From: Prevotella sp.
GTDB lineage: Bacteria > Bacteroidota > Bacteroidia > Bacteroidales > Bacteroidaceae
Assembly (NCBI GenBank): GCA_017449495.1
Contig: JAFTFO010000042.1
Location: 1 to 64,000 of the forward strand
DNA length: 64,000 nt
Reading direction: 5' to 3'
The notes beneath the pieces are model-generated. The model did no database searches and was not told the DNA's origin. It saw only the letters and a program-made list of their open reading frames with translations. The translations under genes and the position numbers were made by a program. Of the stretch, positions 15,808 to 24,445 are shown piece by piece; positions within the stretch are counted from its first letter, which is position 1, and every line of letters begins with the position of its first letter.

Positions 15808-18024
15808 ATGGCAGAGATCAGACAGACAGAACGAGCAGCCCAGGTACTGCGAGAAACCATGAAATGCTGCAAGGAGTACCGGCATGAGTTCATCATGCCC
15901 GAGCACCTGCTGCTGGTACTTGTCGAAGACTACAACTTCAGCAGGACACTTAGCGCCTATTACCCCCCGGAGAGCCTGGCCGAACGCGTAGAGGACGAGT
16001 TAGAGGGCGTCGAGACCGTTCCAGAAGGCCGGGAATATGATCCGGAGGCATCAACCCAACTCGGACAGGTGATAGAGGCGGCCTGTCGTCAAGTTCTCAA
16101 CAGCAGCGCCCAGGCGATGGACATCCCCCATCTGGTGACAGGCATCCTGCAACTCAAAGAGTCGTGGGCAAGCTATCTGCTGAAAGAAGCACTCGGCGGC
16201 ATGGAGAGCCACTTCATAAGTCAGCTGATCAGTGCCTACGCCTATGACGACCACCTGGAGGAAGAGACAGGCGAACGCCAGTCGGATGCAGCCTGGCGAA
16301 GACTCGTCACCTGCATGAATGACCTGTATCAGCACCACAATCCGCTCATCGGCCGTGAACAGGAGCTGTCACGTACCATCCAGGTGCTCTGCCGTCGCGA
16401 CAAGAACAATCCCCTGCACGTAGGAGAGCCCGGCGTAGGAAAGACTGCCCTCGTCTGGGGCCTGGCACGGATGATTGCCGAGGGCCATGTGCCAGAGCGC
16501 CTGAAGGGCAGCCGCATCTATCAGCTCGACATCGGGACCCTCCTGGCAGGCACCCAGTATCGCGGCGACTTCGAGAACCGCATCAAGCAGATCATGGACG
16601 GCATCCAGGAAGAGAGCGACCGTAACATCGTGTATATCGACGAGATACATACCTTAGTAGGAGCCGGCGCCATCGGCGAGGGGTCGATGGACGCCTCGAA
16701 CATGCTGAAGCCCTATCTCGAGGCGGGCACCATCCGCTTCATCGGCTCCACCACCTACGAAGAGTACAACCGCCACTTCTCCCGTTCGAAGGGACTGGTG
16801 CGCCGCTTCCAGCAGATCGACATCCCCGAGCCGACGCCCGAGGAGACGAAACATATCCTCCGCCAGCTCCGCCAGCAGTACGAGCGCTACCACGGTGTGA
16901 CCTACGACGACGAGGCCCTCGACTTCGCCGTCGATGCCAGCTATAAATATGTGAACGACCGATTCCTGCCCGACAAGGCCATCGACCTGATCGACGAGGC
17001 AGGAGCGAACTTAGAGGTGAGAGGTAAGAGTGACGAGGCGAGAGTGACGAAAGCAGACATTGCCGATGTGCTGGCCAAGACCTGTAAGGTGGATGCCCTG
17101 GCGATGAGCAGCGACGATGACAACGGCCGACTGGAGACACTGGGCCCGCGGCTGCTCTCGAAGATCTATGGGCAGGACGAGGCCATCCGTCAGGTGGTGG
17201 AATCCGTACAGATGTCGAAGGCAGGTCTGCTCGACGACAACAAGCCCCTGGCCTCACTGCTCTTCGTGGGACCGACGGGTGTCGGCAAGACCGAGGTGGC
17301 CCGCGTGCTCGCCCAGGAATTAGGCATCGAGCTGCTACGCTTCGACATGAGCGAATACACCGAGAAGCACACCGTTGCCAAGCTCATCGGCTCGCCTGCG
17401 GGCTATGTAGGCTATGAGGACGGAGGTCTGCTGACCGATGCCATCCGCAAGACACCCAACTGCGTGCTGCTGCTCGACGAGATAGAGAAGGCCCATCAGG
17501 ACATCTATAACATCCTGCTGCAGGTGATGGACTATGCCCGCCTGACGGACAACAAGGGTCGTAAGGCCGACTTCCGCAATGTGATCCTCATCATGACCTC
17601 GAATGCCGGTGCACAGTTCGCCGCCCAAGCCAGCGTCGGCTTCACCGGCACTACGTCGCGTGGCGAGGCCATGCTCAGACAGGTGAAGAAGACCTTCAAG
17701 CCAGAGTTCATCAACCGCCTGACGGGAACAGTGGTCTTCAACGATATGGACGAGCCTATGGCCAGACTCATCCTCCGCAAGAAACTGGGCGAGCTGCAGG
17801 AGAAGCTTACCGCCAAGCAAGTGACAATGACCCTCAGCGACGAGGCCTTTGCCCTGCTCCTGAAGGAAGGCTTCACCCGTGAATACGGAGCCCGCGAGAT
17901 GGACCGTATCATCGCCCAGCGACTCAAGCCCCTGCTGATGCGCGAGATCCTCTTCGGCAGTCTCAAACAAGGCGGCACAGTGGAAATGGAGGTGACCGAT
18001 GGCAGTCTTTCAATTAGACGATGA
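15808..18024 (+). CDS. clpA: AAA+ unfoldase ClpA
   Basis: 738 residues. The Clp N domain (about 1-145) binds ClpS. AAA1 carries GEPGVGKT (about 206-213) and YIDEIH; AAA2 carries GPTGVGKT (about 488-495) and LLLDEIEKAH. The ClpP-docking loop reads VGF (about 610) in the place of IGL/IGF, and the C-terminal D2-small domain is complete. It forms the ATP-dependent ClpAP protease with ClpP, encoded outside the window. Its end overlaps aat by 26 bp. Confidence 0.96.
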   Translation: MAEIRQTERAAQVLRETMKCCKEYRHEFIMPEHLLLVLVEDYNFSRTLSAYYPPESLAERVEDELEGVETVPEGREYDPEASTQLGQVIEAACRQVLNSSAQAMDIPHLVTGILQLKESWASYLLKEALGGMESHFISQLISAYAYDDHLEEETGERQSDAAWRRLVTCMNDLYQHHNPLIGREQELSRTIQVLCRRDKNNPLHVGEPGVGKTALVWGLARMIAEGHVPERLKGSRIYQLDIGTLLAGTQYRGDFENRIKQIMDGIQEESDRNIVYIDEIHTLVGAGAIGEGSMDASNMLKPYLEAGTIRFIGSTTYEEYNRHFSRSKGLVRRFQQIDIPEPTPEETKHILRQLRQQYERYHGVTYDDEALDFAVDASYKYVNDRFLPDKAIDLIDEAGANLEVRGKSDEARVTKADIADVLAKTCKVDALAMSSDDDNGRLETLGPRLLSKIYGQDEAIRQVVESVQMSKAGLLDDNKPLASLLFVGPTGVGKTEVARVLAQELGIELLRFDMSEYTEKHTVAKLIGSPAGYVGYEDGGLLTDAIRKTPNCVLLLDEIEKAHQDIYNILLQVMDYARLTDNKGRKADFRNVILIMTSNAGAQFAAQASVGFTGTTSRGEAMLRQVKKTFKPEFINRLTGTVVFNDMDEPMARLILRKKLGELQEKLTAKQVTMTLSDEAFALLLKEGFTREYGAREMDRIIAQRLKPLLMREILFGSLKQGGTVEMEVTDGSLSIRR

Positions 18025-18649
18025 CCTCTGGTTCCCCGATCCCCATCTGGGAGAGGACGACGGTCTGATAGCCGTGGGCGGCGACCTCTCCGTCGACCGT
18101 CTGCTGCTGGCCTACAGCAACGGTTTCTTCCCCTGGTTCTCGTTCCGCAGTCAGCAAGAGCCGATGTGGTACTGCCCCTTGCAGCGTTTCGTCATCATTC
18201 CGGGCGAGATACACGTCAGCCACTCCATGCAGCAACTCATCAACAAGAACCGCTACCGCCCCACCATCAATCAAGACTTCGAAGGTGTGATCCACGGTTG
18301 CGCCACAGCCCAGAACCGCAACCGTGAGGAAGGCGCCTGGCTGGGCCCCGACATCATCAAGGCCTACACCGAACTGCATCGCCAGGGCTTTGCTGCCAGC
18401 GTCGAGGTGTGGGACGAAGACCGCTTGGTGGGCGGACTCTATGGTGTGAGCCTCGGTAAGTCGTTCTTTGGCGAGAGCATGTTCTCGCTCGTGCCCAATG
18501 CCTCCAAGCTGGCCCTGATCCATCTCGCCCACATGTTCGACATCCTTGGCGGGCAGATGATCGACTGTCAGTTCGAGACGCCTCACCTCCGTTCTATGGG
18601 CGGTCGCTACATCTCTTACGAGGAATACATCACCATCATCCGCAAGTGA
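17999..18649 (+). CDS. aat: Leucyl/phenylalanyl-tRNA--protein transferase
   Basis: Transfers Leu or Phe from aminoacyl-tRNA to proteins with N-terminal Lys/Arg, creating ClpS-recognised degrons. The 216-residue protein has the family motifs FPDP, GLIAVGGDLS, LLLAYSNGFFPWF, WWxP-like MWYCPLQRFV, GGLYGVSLGKSFFGESMFS and DCQFETPHLRSMGGRYI. The ATG overlaps the clpA end, which suggests translational coupling. All three cytoplasmic recognition steps of the N-degron pathway are thus in one operon. Confidence 0.96.
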   Translation: MAVFQLDDDLWFPDPHLGEDDGLIAVGGDLSVDRLLLAYSNGFFPWFSFRSQQEPMWYCPLQRFVIIPGEIHVSHSMQQLINKNRYRPTINQDFEGVIHGCATAQNRNREEGAWLGPDIIKAYTELHRQGFAASVEVWDEDRLVGGLYGVSLGKSFFGESMFSLVPNASKLALIHLAHMFDILGGQMIDCQFETPHLRSMGGRYISYEEYITIIRK

Positions 18650-19106
18650 TGTCAGCGTGATGACTTATTCGTGCTAAAAGTCGGTTCTTCTCGTCAAGAG
18701 ATTGTAAGGCTTCTTTGCCTAAAAAAACGTCGCAAGGAATGGACGAAATAGAGGAAACTTGAGAGCCAGATAGAGCCTTCGGAGAGTTTAAAGGCACTAA
18801 ACTGGGAGTTTACTTACGGTAAAGTGGGAGTTTCCTTACGGGAAACTCTACCAAAACAAGTTGTTTTCCTCAGCTCCGGATAGGCTTTTTGCCCGTTAAA
18901 GATAGTCTTAACGACACCAAAACAAGTTGTTTTGGTCTGGAAAGAGGTATCTCTTCGAACAGAAAAGATGCCTCTTTTCCGTAACGCACATAGTCTCAAT
19001 GACTTACGCAAACGCCTCAAAACTCGCGTATTTGCGGCCCACATCCTGTTTCCTGACCGCCGTGCGATTCTCAGAGACCGCTTTGTCCGCTTATTTCATT
19101 CTGTCA
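18650..19106. other. Gene-poor region with palindromes
   Basis: No convincing gene. Two tandem hairpins with identical TTACG loops (TTTAC/GTAAA at 18809-18823 and AGTTTCC/GGAAACT at 18829-18847) sit in GGGAGTTT repeats with 22-bp period. Two AAAACAAGTTGTTTT palindromes follow at 18853-18867 and 18919-18933; the second extends to 10-bp arms ACCAAAACAA around a central G (18916-18936). Minus-strand frames read through these repeats but lack any family pattern. Confidence 0.6.
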
Positions 19107-19241
19107 TCACAGGCGATTCTTCTTGTCATTACCTGCACCAGTACCCTTGTACTTCGAGCGGATGGCGTTGAAGTTGTATTGCAACGCCATCCCGTCATAA
19201 TGACGCCTGAAGATCTGTTCGAACTCTGTCTTGTCAATCAT
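19107..19241 (-). pseudogene. Possible remnant of an ECF sigma factor gene
   Basis: A 44-residue frame starts MIDKTEFEQIFRRHYDGM, which matches the first helix of ECF sigma-70 factors, and then changes into unrelated QYNFNAIRSKYKGTG. The switch coincides with an 11-bp hairpin GGATGGCGTTG/CAACGCCATCC (19160-19192). A TACTTTTG element lies upstream on the minus strand (about 19302-19309). This looks like the promoter and first codons of a lost gene; it is too short for certainty. Confidence 0.35.
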
Positions 19242-19370
19242 CTGTTTCGCTTGTCTTTTACTCTATATTCAATCGGGCACCCCGTTTTCCTAAGCAAAAG
19301 TACAAAAAAGTTTCGTGGTCTGATGAAAAGCCTCTTGAAGAATGTCGCCATCGACACAATTTTCTGAACG

Positions 19371-19399
19371 TAAAAGCCCGCTCCAAGGTGAAGCGGGCT
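19371..19399 (-). terminator. Terminator of fba
   Basis: Stem AGCCCGCT/AGCGGGCT (19375-19382 with 19392-19399) with a 9-nt loop, followed on the minus strand by TTTTA. It lies 33 bp after the fba stop. Confidence 0.8.
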
Positions 19400-19431
19400 C
19401 TAAGGGAAATGTTGTCGTCGGAAGGACGAGC

Positions 19432-20436
19432 TTACTGAGCGAGTTTGCCGTCAGAACCGAGCACATCGACGATCTTGTGGATGTACATCTTCTTCATGTT
19501 CTCACGGGCGGGCTTCAGATACTGACGAGGATCGAAGTGGTCGGGATGCTCTGCCAGATACTTACGGATGGCAGCTGTCATGGCCAGACGGGAGTCGGAG
19601 TCGATGTTAATCTTGCAGACAGCGCTCTTGGAGGCCTTGCGGAGCTGCTCCTCGGGGATACCTACTGCGTCGGGCAGCTTGCCACCGAAGGCATTGATGG
19701 TGTCGACCTCGTCCTGGGGTACTGACGACGAGCCGTGGAGCACGATGGGGAAGCCGGGGAGCTTCTGCTCGATCTCTGCCAGCACGTCGAATGCGAGTGG
19801 CGGGGGAACGAGCTTACCGGTCTTCGGGTCGCGGGTGCACTGCTCGGGCTTGAACTTATAGGCGCCGTGAGAAGTACCGATAGAGATGGCGAGAGAGTCG
19901 CAGCCTGTACGGGTGGCGAAGTCGATCACCTCCTCGGGCTTGGTGTAGTGAGACTCCTCAGCCTGAACCTCATCCTCAACACCAGCGAGCACGCCGAGCT
20001 CACACTCAACGGTCACGTCGTACTTGTGGGCATACTCCACCACCTGGCGGGAGATGCGGATGTTCTCCTCGTAGGGCAGTGAGCTACCATCATACATCAC
20101 TGAAGAGAAGCCCATGTCGATACAGTCCTTGCAGAGCTCGAAGCTGTCGCCATGGTCGAGGTGCAGCACGATCTCGGGGTGCTCACAGCCCAGTTCCTTG
20201 GCGTAAGCCACAGCGCCCTCGGCCATATAGCGGAGGATGGTGGCGTTGGCATAGTTACGGGCACCCTTGGACACCTGCATGATGACGGGTGACTTGGTCT
20301 CAACGGCTGCCTGGACGATGGCCTGCATCTGCTCCATCGTATTGAAGTTGAAAGCGGGGATGGCATAGCCACCGGCTACTGCTCTCTTGAACATCTCGCG
20401 GGTATTCACGAGTCCTAAATCCTTGTAGTTTACCAT
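19432..20436 (-). CDS. fba: Class II fructose-bisphosphate aldolase
   Basis: Zn-dependent cleavage of fructose 1,6-bisphosphate to DHAP and glyceraldehyde 3-phosphate. The 334-residue protein carries PAFNFNTMEQ, VLHLDHGDSFELC (zinc His and active-site Asp), SVMYDGSSLPYEENI, ECELG and the phosphate-binding VLHGSSSVP. It is monocistronic, with its own promoter element and terminator. Confidence 0.96.
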   Translation of the reverse strand: MVNYKDLGLVNTREMFKRAVAGGYAIPAFNFNTMEQMQAIVQAAVETKSPVIMQVSKGARNYANATILRYMAEGAVAYAKELGCEHPEIVLHLDHGDSFELCKDCIDMGFSSVMYDGSSLPYEENIRISRQVVEYAHKYDVTVECELGVLAGVEDEVQAEESHYTKPEEVIDFATRTGCDSLAISIGTSHGAYKFKPEQCTRDPKTGKLVPPPLAFDVLAEIEQKLPGFPIVLHGSSSVPQDEVDTINAFGGKLPDAVGIPEEQLRKASKSAVCKINIDSDSRLAMTAAIRKYLAEHPDHFDPRQYLKPARENMKKMYIHKIVDVLGSDGKLAQ

Positions 20437-20478
20437 AATTTTTAAGTTTTAAATGTGTGATACGTCTTTTATCGAGTG

Positions 20479-20486
20479 CAAAGGTA
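20479..20486 (-). promoter_or_regulatory. fba -7 box
   Basis: TACCTTTG on the minus strand, 42 bp upstream of the ATG. The place of the -33 box is occupied by GAAGAGT repeats (from 20496) and has no TTTG. Confidence 0.6.
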
Positions 20487-20495
20487 ATAAAAAAA

Positions 20496-20652
20496 GTGAA
20501 GAGTGAAGAGTGAAGAGTAAAGAATTTGCTACCGCGTCACTTCTATTTTAATGTTTATTTGCAGAATGGCAGCGCAATGCGGCTATTTTGCAAAACCCGC
20601 ATTTCACTTTTTTACCTTTTTACTTTTTTACCTTTTTACTTCTCACTCCTCA
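20496..20652. repeat. Dispersed repeat, copy 1 (GTGAAGA units, TTTGCTACCGC core)
   Basis: Three GTGAAGA units lead into the core AAGAATTTGCTACCGC (20520-20535). A central stem AATGCGG/CCGCATT encloses the palindrome TTTTGCAAAA. A pyrimidine-rich right arm (20603-20652, TTTTTACC and CTTCTCACTCCTCAC) runs into the stop codon of the response regulator gene. The core is shared with the copies at 42075-42191 and 61224-61275. The element fills the whole fba/regulator intergenic space. Confidence 0.75.
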
Positions 20653-21360
20653 CACCAGCGTGTGCATATCGAAGTAGTTCTGTACCTCGTCCTTGTAGTT
20701 CTCGGAGATGGGGATGTAGTTCTCGCCGAAGACGATACGGAAGCGATCCACAAGTGGCGTCTCTGTCATGTGGACGATATAGGAACGATGGGTACGCAGG
20801 AACTCGGGCTTGGGCAGATACTCCTCGAGCTTCTTCATCGACATGAGCGACATGACTCGCTCCCCGTTTTTCAGATAGAAGCGCACATAGTCTTTCAGTC
20901 CCTCGATGAAGAGGATGTCGTTAAGGTTCACACGCTGCAGCTTGTAGTCGGTCTTGACGAACATGAAACGGTCGCGCCGATAGGCGTCTTGCCGCTGGAT
21001 GACGGAGAACCACTCCAGCGCCTTGTCGGTAGACTTGAGGAAGTCCTCATACGAAACGGGCTTCAGCAGATAGTCGAGTGCGTTGACCTTATAGCCTTCG
21101 ACGGCATACTGCGGGAAGGCGGTGGTAAAGATGATCCTGGTGTCCTTGGGTAGGATCTTGGCGAACTCGATGCCGCTGAGCTCGGGCATCTGTATGTCGA
21201 GCAAGAGCAACTGGACAGGATTATCGCGTAGGTCCTTCATGGCCAGGATGGCACTGCTATAGGTTCCTACAAGATGTAGATACGGCGTTTTCTGGGCATA
21301 GCTCTCAAGCAGCCCTGCTGCCAATGGCTCGTCGTCGATAATGGCACATGTAATTGTCAT
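20650..21360 (-). CDS. LytTR-family response regulator
   Basis: 236 residues. The receiver domain (1-120) has the acidic pair IDDEP, phosphoacceptor Asp in LLLDIQMPE, TTAF and LLKPV. The LytTR DNA-binding domain (about 135-232) has RFMFVKTDYKLQRV, ILFIEGLKDYV and FLRTHRSYIV. It is last of the six-gene export operon, 13 bp after its probable kinase, so it likely regulates that operon. Confidence 0.94.
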   Translation of the reverse strand: MTITCAIIDDEPLAAGLLESYAQKTPYLHLVGTYSSAILAMKDLRDNPVQLLLLDIQMPELSGIEFAKILPKDTRIIFTTAFPQYAVEGYKVNALDYLLKPVSYEDFLKSTDKALEWFSVIQRQDAYRRDRFMFVKTDYKLQRVNLNDILFIEGLKDYVRFYLKNGERVMSLMSMKKLEEYLPKPEFLRTHRSYIVHMTETPLVDRFRIVFGENYIPISENYKDEVQNYFDMHTLV

Positions 21361-21373
21361 TGTCTGAATGGGT

Positions 21374-22435
21374 TTAAGGATTGGTTTCTAAAATGATAAC
21401 TGATGTATATATCTTTCCGTCGTCGCTGACGCCGTGGCGCCATTCGTAGCGACCGGAATAGGAAAGGTCGAGACGGTGCTGCACCTGCTGAAGTCCGATG
21501 CCGTGACCGCTGCGGTCACACTCGTTCTTCGGATGGTTGGAATTCTGTATGTCGATGATCACACGGGTGTCCTCGACAGCAATACGGATATGCACGAAGC
21601 TCGGCTCCGTGGGGCTGACGCCATGCTTGAATGCATTCTCTATCAGGGACACGGCTATCAGGGGGGCCACCTTTGGCACAAGGTCGGCGGGGGTATAGTC
21701 GAAGCGCACGTCGACATTGCCAGAGAGGCGGATCTTCATCAGATTGACATAGTTCTCGAGGAACTGCACCTCATCAGTGAGTGGTACTAATTGTTCCTGA
21801 TTGTCGTAGAGCATGTGTCTCAACAGCTTTGACAACTGCTGGATAGCTCTCTGTGCCCTCGTAGCGTCGATTGCCGTCAGCGCATAGATATTATTCAGCG
21901 TGTTGAGCAGGAAGTGAGGATTGATCTGTGAGCGCAGATTACTCAGCTCTGCCGTCACCCGGGCCGCCTCGGCCTTGACGCGGGCTGTCTCGGCCAACTT
22001 ACGTGCATTGTCGGCCCAGAACCACCTTGATGCCAAGGCGATGGTAGTGCCACCAGTAGCAAAGGTGACCAGGTTCACGAAATCACGCACATAGAAGATC
22101 ACCTCATCGATGGTATCGGTCCACCTGAACAGCGGTGCGTTGCTATGGAAGATGTAGTTCGTATATCCACTCCAATAGTGCAGGAATACCACGAAGACAG
22201 CAACCATCACCGTATTGATCATCAGGAAGTAGCGGTGTTTGCCAGCCACGAAATAATGCGGAGTGAGCCACAGATAGTTGGTATAGAACATCACCATCAG
22301 CAGCAACGGACTCATACAGTTCATCCAATACTGGATCATGGGCATGCCCGTACCTCTCATGAACTGCATGGGGGAGAGGAACATATACGCCCAGAACGCA
22401 ATATGGAGGAGCTGTTTTAATCGCTTATTAATCAT
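21374..22435 (-). CDS. LytS/YehU-type sensor histidine kinase
   Basis: 353 residues: four predicted membrane helices in the first 150, a short linker helix, then the His_kinase domain with LRSQINPHFLLNTLNNIYAL (phosphoacceptor His), ENAFKHG (N box) and GHGIGLQQV (G box). No extracellular sensor domain; such kinases sense within the membrane. It is paired with the adjacent LytTR regulator. Confidence 0.93.
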   Translation of the reverse strand: MINKRLKQLLHIAFWAYMFLSPMQFMRGTGMPMIQYWMNCMSPLLLMVMFYTNYLWLTPHYFVAGKHRYFLMINTVMVAVFVVFLHYWSGYTNYIFHSNAPLFRWTDTIDEVIFYVRDFVNLVTFATGGTTIALASRWFWADNARKLAETARVKAEAARVTAELSNLRSQINPHFLLNTLNNIYALTAIDATRAQRAIQQLSKLLRHMLYDNQEQLVPLTDEVQFLENYVNLMKIRLSGNVDVRFDYTPADLVPKVAPLIAVSLIENAFKHGVSPTEPSFVHIRIAVEDTRVIIDIQNSNHPKNECDRSGHGIGLQQVQHRLDLSYSGRYEWRHGVSDDGKIYTSVIILETNP

Positions 22436-22461
22436 TGTCTCTCAACACTTTTCACTTCTCA

Positions 22462-23679
22462 CTACTCATGACGGATGGCTTCGATAGGATCCATGTTGGC
22501 AGCCTTCTGGGCTGGGATATAGCCAAAGAGCACGCCGATGAACACACAGACGAGGAACGACACGTAGATGCTCCACGCCGGCACACTTGACGGCATGCCG
22601 AACGAGGACACGAACGCACTCGCCCCTACCCCGACCATGACGCCAATCAGTCCTCCCGTCACTGAGATGAGTACCGACTCGATGAGGAACTGTAGGGAGA
22701 TGACTGGCCCAGTGGCACCCACAGCCATACGGAGGCCGATCTCCTTGGTGCGCTCCGTCACCGACACCAGCATGATGTTCATGATGCCGATACCAGCCAC
22801 GAGCAGGGAGAAAGCGGCTGCCACGACGAGGATGATGGTCACAGTATCCATCGTTGACGACATGGTCTCCATCATCTCTGCCTGTGAACGGATGGTGAAG
22901 TCATCGTCGGCATCTTCCTTCAGCTTATGATTGTCGCGCAGAATCTGTGTCAACTCCTCGATGGCGGCATCGGAGAGTTCCTCGGTCACAGCCGAACAGA
23001 CGATGCTGGAGAAATAGGTCTGGGCGACGATACGCTTCATGACGGTTGTGTAGGGGGCAATGATCACGTTATCCTGATCCATTCCCCATGAATTATAGCC
23101 CTTGGCCTTCAGTACGCCGACGATACGCATGGGGATGCTCTTGAAACGGATGGTCTTACCGATACAATCGGCCCCCTCACCGAAGAGTTCCTTCACGATT
23201 GTGGCGCCTACCACACACACCTTGGCAGCTTTCTTGATATCCTCCTCGGTGAAGCACTCACCCTCCTCAATGGTCCACAGGCGAATGTCAAGGTAATCGA
23301 TCGACTCGCCATACATCGAGGCATTAGTATTGTTGTTACCATAGATAGCCTGTCCACTGGCCGTCACCTCAGGTGACACCTTCGTTACAAACTTCTTCTC
23401 ACGCAGGATGCGTTCGTAGTCGGCCATCTTCAGGGTTTGCATCGAAGACGGGTCTTGACGCACACCACCACGCATGTCGGCACCGGGACGGATCGTCAGC
23501 AGGTTGGTACCCATCGTAGAGAGCTCGGCTCGAATACTCTCCTTCGAGCCCTGTCCAATGCTCATCATGATAATGACAGCCGCCACACCGATGATGATAC
23601 CCAGCATGGAAAGGAAGGAGCGCATCTTGTTGTTCGCCACTGCCTTCAGGCTAACCTTAAATAGATTCAGTATATTCAT
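22462..23679 (-). CDS. MacB/FtsX-type ABC transporter permease
   Basis: 405 residues with an N-terminal membrane helix (MLGIIIGVAAVIIMMSIGQG), a periplasmic MacB_PCD domain (about 45-245) and a C-terminal FtsX unit of three helices starting IILVVAAAFSLLVAGIGIMNIMLVSV and containing RTKEIGLRMAVGA. Its ATPase is a separate gene, unlike E. coli MacB. It works with the adaptor and TolC genes upstream in this operon to export a peptide, lipid or antibiotic across the envelope. Confidence 0.93.
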   Translation of the reverse strand: MNILNLFKVSLKAVANNKMRSFLSMLGIIIGVAAVIIMMSIGQGSKESIRAELSTMGTNLLTIRPGADMRGGVRQDPSSMQTLKMADYERILREKKFVTKVSPEVTASGQAIYGNNNTNASMYGESIDYLDIRLWTIEEGECFTEEDIKKAAKVCVVGATIVKELFGEGADCIGKTIRFKSIPMRIVGVLKAKGYNSWGMDQDNVIIAPYTTVMKRIVAQTYFSSIVCSAVTEELSDAAIEELTQILRDNHKLKEDADDDFTIRSQAEMMETMSSTMDTVTIILVVAAAFSLLVAGIGIMNIMLVSVTERTKEIGLRMAVGATGPVISLQFLIESVLISVTGGLIGVMVGVGASAFVSSFGMPSSVPAWSIYVSFLVCVFIGVLFGYIPAQKAANMDPIEAIRHE

Positions 23680-23685
23680 AACACA

Positions 23686-24441
23686 TTAATCGTCTTGTGG
23701 TGCAGGCAGCAGGGCGAGGGCCTCAGCAGCCGACTTGATGTTGGTATTGATGGTATCCTCACGTATCTTGCCGTCGCGCAGATTGATGTTACGCGAACTG
23801 TACTCGGCAATCTCAGGATTATGGGTCACGAAGATGATCGTGTTACCCTGCTTGTAGAGTTCCTGGAAGAGTACAAGCATTTCAAACGAGGTACGAGTGT
23901 CCAGGTTACCGGTGGCCTCGTCGGCCAACAGCACGGCTGGATCGTTCACCAGGGCACGGGCAATGGCCACGCGCTGCATCTGACCACCCGACATCTGGTT
24001 CGACTTGTGATACATACGGTCGCCCAAGCCTACGGCCTGCAGGGCCTTGATAGCCTTCTCCCTGCGCTCCTCTGCCGAGACCTCCGAATTATACATCAGC
24101 GGCAGTTCCACATTCTCAAGCGCCGTGGTCTTGGCCAACAGGTTATAGTTCTGGAACACAAAGCCGATTTTACGGTTGCGTAGCTTGGCACGCTGAGTCT
24201 TCGACATGGTGCGCACCGAGATGCCGTCGAGGAAATACTCTCCGCTGGTAGGGGTGTCCAGACATCCGAGCTGGTTCAACAGCGTCGACTTGCCCGAGCC
24301 CGATGTACCCTGGATGGTGACGAACTCGCCCTCGTATATCTTGAACGAGACACCACGCAGAGCCTTCACCGTCTCGGAGCCCACCTGGAAGTAGCGCTTC
24401 ACGTTCTGCAGCTCGATGACAACTTTTCTATTCTCTTCCAT
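23686..24441 (-). CDS. MacB/LolD-type ABC transporter ATPase
   Basis: 251 residues from MEENRKVVIELQ; longer in-frame starts would lie in the adaptor gene. Walker A GTSGSGKST, Q-loop FVFQNYNLL, signature MSGGQMQRVAIARAL, Walker B AVLLADEATGNLD and H-loop FVTHNPEIAEY are all present. It lies 4 bp after the adaptor gene and 6 bp before the permease. Confidence 0.95.
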   Translation of the reverse strand: MEENRKVVIELQNVKRYFQVGSETVKALRGVSFKIYEGEFVTIQGTSGSGKSTLLNQLGCLDTPTSGEYFLDGISVRTMSKTQRAKLRNRKIGFVFQNYNLLAKTTALENVELPLMYNSEVSAEERREKAIKALQAVGLGDRMYHKSNQMSGGQMQRVAIARALVNDPAVLLADEATGNLDTRTSFEMLVLFQELYKQGNTIIFVTHNPEIAEYSSRNINLRDGKIREDTINTNIKSAAEALALLPAPQDD

Positions 24442-24445
24442 ACGG

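Noticed and set aside
18814-19044. Minus-strand 76-codon frame with repeated KTTCFG
   Set aside because: It only reads through the AAAACAAGTTGTTTT palindromes and has no other family feature.
20551-21153. Plus-strand frame with a hydrophobic start
   Set aside because: Its start is translated repeat arm and the rest is antisense to the response regulator; it shows how the repeat can mimic a signal peptide.
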